NCBI GenBank assembly: GCA_045543635.1
Contig: JAZQMT010000128.1
Span: 1-5,547, forward strand
Source of the DNA: SIG578 sp045543635
Lineage (GTDB): Bacteria; Bacillota; Clostridia; Oscillospirales; Ruminococcaceae
Direction of reading: 5' to 3'
Length of the DNA: 5,547 nt
The translations under genes were made by a program, and so were the position numbers. The notes under the pieces are model-generated. The model saw only the letters and a list, made by a program, of their open reading frames with translations, was not told the origin of the DNA and did not search any database. Of this stretch, positions 1-5,547 are shown one piece after another. How positions within the stretch are numbered: the first letter of the stretch is position 1; each line of letters opens with the position of its first letter.

Positions 1-2
1 TG

Positions 3-1742
3 TTTGATGAAATAGAATACACCGAGGCAGGCATACACAAGTACACCATAAGCGAAGCTATTCCTTCTGATGTCGGAAATTACGATTATGATAAGAGTGT
101 ATATGACATCACAGTAACTGTAACGGATGATGGTGAGGGAACACTCACTGCGCATATCGGAATTACAAAGGGCAATCTTCCTTCCACCAAGATGGTATTT
201 AGAAATGCTTATGTTTCCGATCCGGTTGACCTTACAACCCAACTTGACCTTGAAGGAAAGAAAACATTAGAGGGTAGAACTCTTCATGAGGGTGAGTTTG
301 AGTTTAAACTTGAAAATGTTCATGCTGGTACAACTCTGGCAACAGTTAAAAATGATGCAAACGGCAACTTTAAGTTTGAAAACATCACTGTAAAAGCAAT
401 AGGCGAGTATCACTACAGAATTTCTGAAATAGCAGAAACTCTCGGCGGTGTCACCTATGACAGCACTGCCTATGACATCACCTTTAAGGTTGTAAAGGAT
501 ATGGACAGCGGCGAACTTAATATTGAAAATATAACAGTCAACGGCGGCACTACAATCGGTGATTACAATTTCAAAAACACCTATAAAGCTGCTCCCGCCA
601 ATCTTGTTATTAAGGGAACAAAGGAAATTACGGGTAGAGATCTCGAAGATAAGGAATTCACCTTTAAGCTCTATAATGCAAAACTCGAAGGCAACAAATA
701 TGTCCCTGATGGAGATGCTATCAGCGAAAAAACAAACAATGTGCTGGATACCGATAAGTCTAAAGGAGAATTTACTTTTGATGCAGTTGAGATTCCTTCC
801 GCAAATACCTACCACTATGTAGTAGTAGAGGATTCCACTGTAAATAAAAAAGAAGGCGTCACCTACGATGCTAATGTTTTCCACATTACGGTAACTGCAA
901 CCGATAAACTTGACGGTACTTTAGAGCTTGTTACAACCTATGATGTTGATGGCACTGCAAAAGAGGGTGTTGCATTCAGTAACACCTACAAAGCCGCAAA
1001 GACCGAGCTGCTGCTGCAAGGTGTAAAAACCATTACAAACCGCGACCTTGTAGATAATGAGTTCACCTTTAATCTCTATGAAACCGACTCCAGCTTTAAT
1101 ATTGAGGGTAAAACCGCAATTGACACTACCACCAATGCAGGTGACGGCAAGTTTGCGTTCAAGTCCATTGATATTACCGAGGTAGGAGAGGGCAAGAGAT
1201 ACTTTGTAGTAACTGAAGATTCTTCTGCAAAAGCAGATGGTGTCACCTATGATGATGCTATCTTTAAGGTAACCGTAACTATCACCGATGATAAGAACGG
1301 ACAGCTTCATATCGAAAAAGACATCGTCTCTACCAAGAATGCAGACCAGAAGGACATTCTTTTTGCAAACCTATTCACTCCCGCACCCACCGAGTTTAAT
1401 GTCAATGTTAAAAAGAAGCTTGTAAACGAAACAGAAGAACAGATGGGACTTGATGGATTTAAGTTCTCGCTTAAAGGCGACAAGGACACCGATCTGACTG
1501 CCGAAACAGATGCAGAGGGTAATGCAAACTTCACCCTTAAATTTACCGCTGACGACATCGGTAAAACTTACACCTACAAGGTAACCGAAATCGACACCGA
1601 GATTGAGGGAATGGTTTACAGCACCGATGAGTTTACAATTAAAGTCACTGTATCTGTTGATAATAACGGTAATCTCCTTGTAAACTTAGAAGATAATCCT
1701 GTTCCCGTTGACACGCTCGTTGTTGAATTTACAAACACCTAT
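3..1742 (+). repeat. Tandem array of one partial and four complete Spy0128-type domains
   Basis: The domains repeat every 122-135 residues, measured between conserved terminal Asn codons at 204, 576, 981, 1368 and 1734. The candidate bond-forming Lys codons begin at 261, 621, 1026 and 1413, and the candidate catalytic Glu codons at 54, 426, 828, 1215 and 1587. Domains 1 to 3 share K-[TE]-[LI]-x-[GN]-R and domains 1 and 2 end NTYKAA. Domain 3 ends NLFTPA. Domain 4 is the most divergent: VKKKL replaces the usual G-x-K strand and the Gly-Arg pair is lost. Intramolecular Lys-Asn bonds assisted by Glu are known for this pilin family; that they form here is inferred from residue placement. Confidence 0.85.
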
Positions 1743-1958
1743 AAGGGCGTTCCTCCCAAAGAGGAAGAGCCTCCTAAAGAGGAAGAGCCTCCCAAGCAGG
1801 ATCCCCCGAAACAGGATCCTCCCAAGCAAGATCCTCCTAAAGAAGAGAATCCTCCTGTAACAGGCGAAGATCTCCCCATCTGGAGCATTCTTGCAGTTCT
1901 TTTCCTCGGCGCAGTTGTAATCACAACATCGCGCAGAAAAGAAATGGAAGTTAAATAA
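3..1958 (+). CDS. Sortase-anchored multidomain surface protein with Spy0128/FctA-type isopeptide domains, 3' part only
   Basis: This is a cell-wall-anchored stalk or adhesin-like protein; the visible portion is 651 residues and the N-terminus lies before the window. The frame is open from base 3, and the residues before the first ATG (192) already belong to a domain of the same family (SEAIP, then FRNAY). That ATG also lacks a ribosome binding site, so it is an internal Met. Domain ends fall near bases 230, 600, 1000, 1395 and 1745. Each complete domain shows a G-x-K-type first strand (the fourth reads VKKK), an F-x-F-x-L strand, a [IV]-[STV]-E strand, a GVTYD-like turn (EGMVYS in the fourth) and a terminal F-x-N strand. 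This is the pattern of streptococcal pilin isopeptide-linkage domains. A Pro-rich repeat, PPVTG, a hydrophobic stretch and the tail SRRKEMEVK complete a sorting signal. No pilin YPK motif is visible, so an anchored adhesin or basal subunit is likelier than a polymerising pilin. The ligand is unknown. Family assignment is by pattern recognition, and I hold it strongly. Confidence 0.9.
   Translation, partial: FDEIEYTEAGIHKYTISEAIPSDVGNYDYDKSVYDITVTVTDDGEGTLTAHIGITKGNLPSTKMVFRNAYVSDPVDLTTQLDLEGKKTLEGRTLHEGEFEFKLENVHAGTTLATVKNDANGNFKFENITVKAIGEYHYRISEIAETLGGVTYDSTAYDITFKVVKDMDSGELNIENITVNGGTTIGDYNFKNTYKAAPANLVIKGTKEITGRDLEDKEFTFKLYNAKLEGNKYVPDGDAISEKTNNVLDTDKSKGEFTFDAVEIPSANTYHYVVVEDSTVNKKEGVTYDANVFHITVTATDKLDGTLELVTTYDVDGTAKEGVAFSNTYKAAKTELLLQGVKTITNRDLVDNEFTFNLYETDSSFNIEGKTAIDTTTNAGDGKFAFKSIDITEVGEGKRYFVVTEDSSAKADGVTYDDAIFKVTVTITDDKNGQLHIEKDIVSTKNADQKDILFANLFTPAPTEFNVNVKKKLVNETEEQMGLDGFKFSLKGDKDTDLTAETDAEGNANFTLKFTADDIGKTYTYKVTEIDTEIEGMVYSTDEFTIKVTVSVDNNGNLLVNLEDNPVPVDTLVVEFTNTYKGVPPKEEEPPKEEEPPKQDPPKQDPPKQDPPKEENPPVTGEDLPIWSILAVLFLGAVVITTSRRKEMEVK
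1752..1850 (+). repeat. Pro-rich charged stalk repeat
   Basis: Six in-frame units lie between the last folded domain and the sorting motif: PPKEEE twice (18 bases each), PPKQD three times (15 bases each) and PPKEEN once. The units are similar but not identical in DNA, with synonymous third-base differences. Such segments usually span or contact peptidoglycan in sortase substrates. The count of units may vary between strains through slippage; that is inference. Confidence 0.9.
1851..1955 (+). other. Cell-wall sorting signal: PPVTG motif, hydrophobic segment, basic tail
   Basis: PPVTG is encoded at 1851-1865. It is followed by E-D, a hydrophobic stretch from about 1872 to 1928 (LPIWSILAVLFLGAVVITT) and the charged tail SRRKEMEVK. 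This three-part layout is diagnostic of sortase substrates. The first position is Pro rather than the canonical Leu of LPXTG. This fits the (S/P)PXTG consensus described for Clostridioides difficile sortase B. By sortase chemistry cleavage would fall between Thr and Gly. The enzyme is not in this window. Confidence 0.85.
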
Positions 1959-1973
1959 CCTCTAAACAAAATT

Positions 1974-2003
1974 GTGCCCCGCGAGAAATCGCGGGGCACT
2001 TTT
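1974..2003 (+). terminator. Intrinsic terminator of the surface-protein gene
   Basis: A perfect 11-bp GC-rich stem (1974-1984 with 1989-1999) closes a GAAA tetraloop and runs directly into TTTT (2000-2003). It starts 15 bases after the stop codon at 1956-1958. Read on the opposite strand, the same stem is followed by a U-rich but interrupted tail (aattttgttt), so it may also act as a weaker back-up terminator for pheT. Confidence 0.93.
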
Positions 2004-2012
2004 ATATGCTGG

Positions 2013-2046
2013 AAAAAACTCCCCGCAAAAAAACTTGCGGAGAGTT
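2013..2046 (-). terminator. Intrinsic terminator of the pheST operon
   Basis: On the minus strand, aactctccgca (2046-2036) pairs with tgcggggagtt (2027-2017) around an 8-base U-rich loop, followed by a U run down to 2013. The one non-Watson-Crick position is a U-G wobble in the minus-strand RNA but would be a C-A mismatch in plus-strand RNA. The hairpin is therefore better formed in the pheT direction. It begins 15 bases beyond the pheT stop codon. Confidence 0.9.
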
Positions 2047-2061
2047 AAACTTTTTAAAACC

Positions 2062-4434
2062 TTATCTTAAAGTAACACCGATATTTTCGAGTGCTTTGAG
2101 TATCTTTGCAACTGCGTTGTCAGCCTCCTCGGTGGTGAGGGTTTTTTGCGCTGAGCGAAGTGCAATGCTGAATGCAAGGCTCTTTTTATTTTTTCCTAAC
2201 TGCTCGCTTCTGTAAATATCGAATAACTTAATGTTTTCAATGAGCTTGGGAGCTGCGTCGGAAATAGTCTTTTCAATAACACCGGCAGGAATGCTTTCAT
2301 CACAAACTAAAGCTAAATCTCTTGTAACAGCGGGAAATTTGGGGAGCGGTTTGTAGAGAATTTCGGTTTCTTGAGCGGCAAACAAAGCATCCATCGAAAT
2401 AGCGGCACAGTAAGCCTTTGTTCCGATTTCAAAATTGGAAAGAACTGTGGGATGAACCTCTCCGATGATACCAAGGCTTGTTTCACCGATATAAACTTCT
2501 GCACAGCGTCCGGGATGGAAGGTGGGATTATCGGAAATTGCTGTAAAGCTGATTTTCTTTACTTTCAGCGCGTCGAGAAGAGACTCTACAACACCCTTGA
2601 TTGCATAGAAATCAACGCCCTCGCCATACATTCCGAGCGTTAAAACATCGTATTCATCGGGCTGAGCATCAGCGCCTTTGTTTTTGTATTCTGCTGCAAC
2701 TTCATAAAGGCTTGCTGAGAGATTGCGGTTGTTATAGTTTTTAGATAGGATCTCAAGCATAGAAGAAAGGGTGGTCGTTCTCATAATGCTGGTATCCTCA
2801 CCTAAAGGATTAGAAATTTTAACAGGATTGCGAAGTGCACTTTCCTTGGGAATACAAAGCTTGTCAAGCGTTTTGGGACTGACAAAAGAGTAGGTTAAAA
2901 TTTCTGAAAGTCCGCAGGCACGCATGGTCTCATTAACCTTATTATCAAACTTCTGGCGGTCTGTAAGAGAACCTTTTGCAGTTCCTCGAATGGTGGTGGA
3001 GGGAATGTTGTTATATCCGTAAAAACGGGCAACTTCCTCTGCGAGATCTGCCTTGTGCATGACATCTGTACGGAAGCTGGGGACAATAACAATGCCGTCA
3101 TTTACCGTAAATCCTGCTCTTTCGAGATATGCAATGATTTCATCGTCCGAAAGCTCAATTCCAAGAAATTTATTGATAAAATCACATTCAAGCTTGATTT
3201 TAATAGGCTCTTTGCAGGAATTGTCAACATCAATAACACCATCAACAACCTCGCCGGCACCCAACAGCTCAACAAGTTCGCAGGCACGAAGTAAAGCGGG
3301 CAGGGTATTCTGTCTGTCAAGGTCTTTTTCAAATCTGCCTGAAGCCTCGGTGCGCATACCAAGTTTTTTGGCAGTTTTGCGGACACTTGAACCAAGGAAT
3401 ACAGCTGACTCAAAAACAACAGTATTTGTGTCCTCCATGATTCCGCTGTATTCACCGCCCATAACACCTGCAACTGCAACGGGAGCCTTGCTGTCGGCAA
3501 TAACAAGCATTTCGGGAGAAAGCTCACGCTCGATACCGTCTAATGTTGTAATGGTTTCTCCCTTTACAGCATTTCTGACAACGATTTTGCCATCGTTAAT
3601 GTAACGCAAGTCAAATGCATGCATGGGCTGACCGTATTCCAGCATAACAAAGTTGGTAATATCAACTAAATTATTGATGGGACGAACTCCGTGAGAACGC
3701 AGTCTTTCTCTCATCCAGCGCGGGGAAGGTTCTATTTTAACATTTTTAACGATTTTAGCGGTGTATCTGGGGCAAAGCTCGGTGTTTTCAACCGAAACAG
3801 AGAGAAGCTCGGTTACATCTCCGCCGCAACCCTTAAGTTTAGGCTCATGAATGGTAAGCGGCAGCTTGTAGGTTGCTGCAACCTCGCGTGCAAGCCCTAA
3901 AACTGAAAGACAATCGGGGCGGTTGGAGGTAATTTCAAAATCAAAAACAGTATCATTTATGCCGAGTGCCTCACAAGCGTCCTGACCGATTTCGCAGTCT
4001 TCTTCAATAATAAAAATACCGTTTTCAATGGCATAGGGGAAATCATTAACAGTGAGCCCGAGTTCTTTTAAAGAACAGAGCATGCCGCAGCTCTCAACCC
4101 CGCGTAGTTTGCCTTTTTTGATTTTAACGCCGTCGGGCAGAGTAGAGCCGTCAAGCGCAACGGGAACGATAGCGCCCTCAAACACATTGTCCGCACCGGT
4201 AACGATCTGTAAGGGTACATCTTTTCCGACCTCAACCTGACAAACAACAAGCTTATCAGCATCAGGGTGTTTTTCGATTTTAAGAATTTTTCCGATAACT
4301 ACATTGCTGATTTCTTCGCCTTCGTTCTCCCAGCTTTCAACCTTGGAGCCCGACATGGTAAGAGCTTCAAAGAAATCGCGATTGTCACCATTCCAGTTGA
4401 CATAATCATTGAGCCATTTTTTGGATAATTTCAT
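2062..4434 (-). CDS. pheT: Phenylalanine--tRNA ligase beta subunit
   Basis: PheT is the 790-residue beta subunit of the cytoplasmic alpha2-beta2 phenylalanyl-tRNA synthetase, of normal bacterial length. It binds tRNA-Phe and hydrolyses mischarged Tyr-tRNA-Phe. Domains visible in order: an N-terminal segment; an EMAP-II-like tRNA-binding OB fold at about 42-150 (HPDADKL, IVTGADNV, GMLCSLKELG); the B3/B4 editing domain at about 210-390 (GQPMHAFD with His272, AGVMGGEYSG, FESAVF, RTEASGRFEKDLD); the B5 domain at about 408-478 (FRTD, DLAEEVARFYGYNNIP); a catalytic-like core at about 485-690; and an FDX-ACB anticodon-binding domain at about 697-790 (KFPAVTRDLALV). His272 and Glu342 probably correspond to known editing-site residues; this is inferred by motif, not by alignment. 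The start at 4434 is supported by AAAGGAG eight bases upstream. The gene lies 18 bases after pheS and is probably co-transcribed. I see no frameshift or missing hallmark motif. Confidence 0.98.
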   Translation of the reverse strand: MKLSKKWLNDYVNWNGDNRDFFEALTMSGSKVESWENEGEEISNVVIGKILKIEKHPDADKLVVCQVEVGKDVPLQIVTGADNVFEGAIVPVALDGSTLPDGVKIKKGKLRGVESCGMLCSLKELGLTVNDFPYAIENGIFIIEEDCEIGQDACEALGINDTVFDFEITSNRPDCLSVLGLAREVAATYKLPLTIHEPKLKGCGGDVTELLSVSVENTELCPRYTAKIVKNVKIEPSPRWMRERLRSHGVRPINNLVDITNFVMLEYGQPMHAFDLRYINDGKIVVRNAVKGETITTLDGIERELSPEMLVIADSKAPVAVAGVMGGEYSGIMEDTNTVVFESAVFLGSSVRKTAKKLGMRTEASGRFEKDLDRQNTLPALLRACELVELLGAGEVVDGVIDVDNSCKEPIKIKLECDFINKFLGIELSDDEIIAYLERAGFTVNDGIVIVPSFRTDVMHKADLAEEVARFYGYNNIPSTTIRGTAKGSLTDRQKFDNKVNETMRACGLSEILTYSFVSPKTLDKLCIPKESALRNPVKISNPLGEDTSIMRTTTLSSMLEILSKNYNNRNLSASLYEVAAEYKNKGADAQPDEYDVLTLGMYGEGVDFYAIKGVVESLLDALKVKKISFTAISDNPTFHPGRCAEVYIGETSLGIIGEVHPTVLSNFEIGTKAYCAAISMDALFAAQETEILYKPLPKFPAVTRDLALVCDESIPAGVIEKTISDAAPKLIENIKLFDIYRSEQLGKNKKSLAFSIALRSAQKTLTTEEADNAVAKILKALENIGVTLR

Positions 4435-4442
4435 TGTCTCTG

Positions 4443-4449
4443 CTCCTTT
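4443..4449 (-). promoter_or_regulatory. Ribosome binding site of pheT
   Basis: AAAGGAG on the minus strand ends eight bases before the ATG at 4434-4432. It sits inside the 18-base pheS-pheT gap, so pheT has an independent strong translation start within the operon. Confidence 0.85.
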
Positions 4450-4452
4450 CTC

Positions 4453-5472
4453 TTAAAACTGACCGAGGAACTTCATATCGTTTTCGAAGAACATTCTCAT
4501 GTCATCTATTTGATAACGGCGCATAACCAGCCTTTCAAGCCCCATTCCGAAGGCAAATCCGCAGTATTCCTCAGGGTCAATTCCGCAAATAGAAAGAACC
4601 TTGGGATGAACCATTCCTGCGCCGAGAATTTCGATCCAGCCTTCGCCTTTGCAAAGACTGCAACCCTTGCCTTGGCAGTTAAAGCACATAACATCAACTT
4701 CAGCCGAAGGCTCGGTGAAGGGGAAGTGGTGCGGACGGAAACGAACCTTGGAATCCTCGCCGTAAAGTTTTTTGGCAAACAGTTCAAGCGTTCCTTTAAG
4801 ATCTGCCATGGTAACACCTTTGTCAACAACCAGCCCTTCTATTTGATGGAAAACAGGGGAGTGGGTGGCATCGACAGCATCCGAACGGTAAACTCTGCCG
4901 GGAGAAATAATGCGGATAGGAGGCTTCATCTGTTCCATTGTTCTTATCTGCACAGGGGAGGTCTGTGTGCGAAGCAGAATGTTTTCAGTAATGTAAAAGG
5001 TGTCCTGCGTGTCGCGTGCAGGATGATCCTTGGGAATATTTAAAGCCTCAAAGTTATAATAATCAGTCTCAACCTCAGGACCTCTTACAATGTCAAAGCC
5101 CATGCCGAGAAACATCTGCTTAATATCATCTAAAACCAAAGTAAGAGGGTGCTTGTGTCCAAGCTCTTGCTTTTTGCCGGGTAGGGTAACATCAATAGCT
5201 TCATCACGCAGCTTTTGTGCCATGGCAGCCGTTTTGAGTTCCTCTGCCTTTTTTGAGATATTCTCCTCGAGCTCGCTTCGAACCTCGTTTACAAGTTGCC
5301 CGACAACAGGGCGATCTTCCGGAGAAAGAGAACCCATCTGCTTTAAGATGGCAGTAAGCTCTCCTTTTTTTCCCAGAAATCGAACACGTAGCTCTTCAAG
5401 CTCAGCCGCAGTATTAGCCGAAGCGAGCGCAGTTTGAACATTTTGCCGAATTTGCATTAACTGTTCCTTCAT
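4453..5472 (-). CDS. pheS: Phenylalanine--tRNA ligase alpha subunit
   Basis: PheS is the catalytic alpha subunit of phenylalanyl-tRNA synthetase: it activates Phe with ATP and transfers it to tRNA-Phe, paired with PheT. It has 339 residues, normal for the family. Residues 1 to about 90 form the charged N-terminal helical coiled-coil arm that contacts tRNA. The class II catalytic domain follows: motif 1 region at about 108-150 (GFDIVRGPEVETDYYNFEAL), motif 2 at about 171-215 (TSPVQIRTM, GRVYRSDAVDATHSPVFHQ) and motif 3 at about 305-322 (GFAFGMGLERLVMRRY). Ala307 in GFAFG probably equals the E. coli Ala294 that limits the size of the amino-acid pocket, so normal Phe specificity is expected. A CFNC-x4-CSLC loop (Cys263, 266, 271, 274) lies before GWIEILGAGMVHP; similar loops occur in Firmicutes PheS, while E. 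coli lacks it. The ATG at 5472 is chosen over Met6 because AAAGGA lies nine bases upstream. Confidence 0.98.
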   Translation of the reverse strand: MKEQLMQIRQNVQTALASANTAAELEELRVRFLGKKGELTAILKQMGSLSPEDRPVVGQLVNEVRSELEENISKKAEELKTAAMAQKLRDEAIDVTLPGKKQELGHKHPLTLVLDDIKQMFLGMGFDIVRGPEVETDYYNFEALNIPKDHPARDTQDTFYITENILLRTQTSPVQIRTMEQMKPPIRIISPGRVYRSDAVDATHSPVFHQIEGLVVDKGVTMADLKGTLELFAKKLYGEDSKVRFRPHHFPFTEPSAEVDVMCFNCQGKGCSLCKGEGWIEILGAGMVHPKVLSICGIDPEEYCGFAFGMGLERLVMRRYQIDDMRMFFENDMKFLGQF

Positions 5473-5481
5473 GTCTCTAAA

Positions 5482-5487
5482 TCCTTT
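5482..5487 (-). promoter_or_regulatory. Ribosome binding site of pheS
   Basis: AAAGGA on the minus strand ends nine bases before the ATG at 5472-5470. It decides between that start and the in-frame Met6, which has no comparable site in front of it. Confidence 0.75.
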
Positions 5488-5547
5488 CTGAAATGATTAC
5501 AAAATAAAAAATCTCCTTTTTTTAACCTTTGCGGTAAAAGGGGGGGA
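5488..5547 (-). other. Truncated pheS leader, no confident element
   Basis: This is AT-rich DNA upstream of pheS, cut by the window edge. On the minus strand it contains a C run, a weak hairpin (ACC-gcaaa-GGT flanked by T and A runs), a second AAGGAG-like stretch (5513-5520) without a usable start after it, and a T-rich tract. No -35/-10 pair convinced me. A promoter or T-box leader, common before pheST in Firmicutes, could lie further upstream outside the window. Confidence 0.35.

Noticed and set aside
192..194. ATG as the true start of the surface-protein gene
   Set aside because: The frame is open back to base 3 and the upstream codons encode the same domain family, including the Glu at 54-56. 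There is no ribosome binding site before this ATG.
267..884. Open frame of 205 codons on the minus strand opposite the surface gene
   Set aside because: The translation is a low-complexity Phe/Ile/Cys-rich shadow of the coding strand, with no ribosome binding site and no recognisable domain.
1752..1850. CRISPR-like or intergenic satellite repeat
   Set aside because: The units are in frame, have no spacers and encode a typical Pro-rich wall-spanning segment.
2006..2215. Small plus-strand frame beginning just after the first terminator
   Set aside because: It starts within the terminator region and runs antisense to the end of pheT. It has no ribosome binding site.
3053..3604. Open frame of 183 codons on the plus strand inside pheT
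   Set aside because: It lies opposite the strongly conserved PheT editing and B5 domains, and its Ser/Thr/Pro-rich product has no motif. It is a shadow frame.
4510..5043. Open frame of 177 codons on the plus strand inside pheS
   Set aside because: It is antisense to the PheS catalytic motifs, with no supporting signals or recognisable domain.
5513..5520. Second AAGGAG-like site implying a leader peptide before pheS
   Set aside because: No ATG, GTG or TTG with a meaningful frame follows; the nearest TTG is immediately followed by TAA.
5513..5547. T-box riboswitch fragment upstream of pheS
   Set aside because: An ACCGC string is present on the minus strand, but the diagnostic GGGTGG before it is missing and no GC-rich terminator helix follows. 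A T-box could still lie outside the window.

Overview
The window reads as a chromosomal segment from a low-to-moderate GC Gram-positive bacterium, most likely of the class Clostridia. The support is a sortase-type cell-wall sorting signal, AAAGGAG-type ribosome binding sites, a Firmicutes-style Cys-rich loop in PheS and a pheS-pheT pair. I cannot name a genus from sequence alone.

Layout. Positions 3-1958 (+) hold the 3' part of a large surface-protein gene whose start lies before the window. The visible part encodes the end of one domain and four further tandem Ig-like domains of the Spy0128/FctA pilin type, each with a Lys/Glu/Asn set suited to a self-formed isopeptide bond. A Pro/Lys/Glu/Gln tandem-repeat stalk, a PPVTG sorting motif, a hydrophobic segment and a short basic tail follow. 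Positions 1959-2061 form a convergent intergenic region with two back-to-back intrinsic terminators, one for each direction. Positions 2062-5472 (-) hold pheS followed by pheT, the alpha and beta subunits of phenylalanyl-tRNA synthetase, separated by 18 bases and each with its own ribosome binding site. The last 75 bases (5473-5547) are the start-proximal leader of pheS, cut by the window edge.

How the parts work together. PheS and PheT form the alpha2-beta2 enzyme that charges tRNA-Phe, and the tandem arrangement suggests co-transcription. The surface protein is functionally unrelated. It converges on the pheST operon and is transcriptionally insulated from it by the two hairpins. I see no RNA genes, CRISPR array, insertion sequence or phage gene. 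The accessory interest lies in the surface protein; pheST is ordinary housekeeping DNA, and I do not see convincing evidence of a new multi-gene system here.
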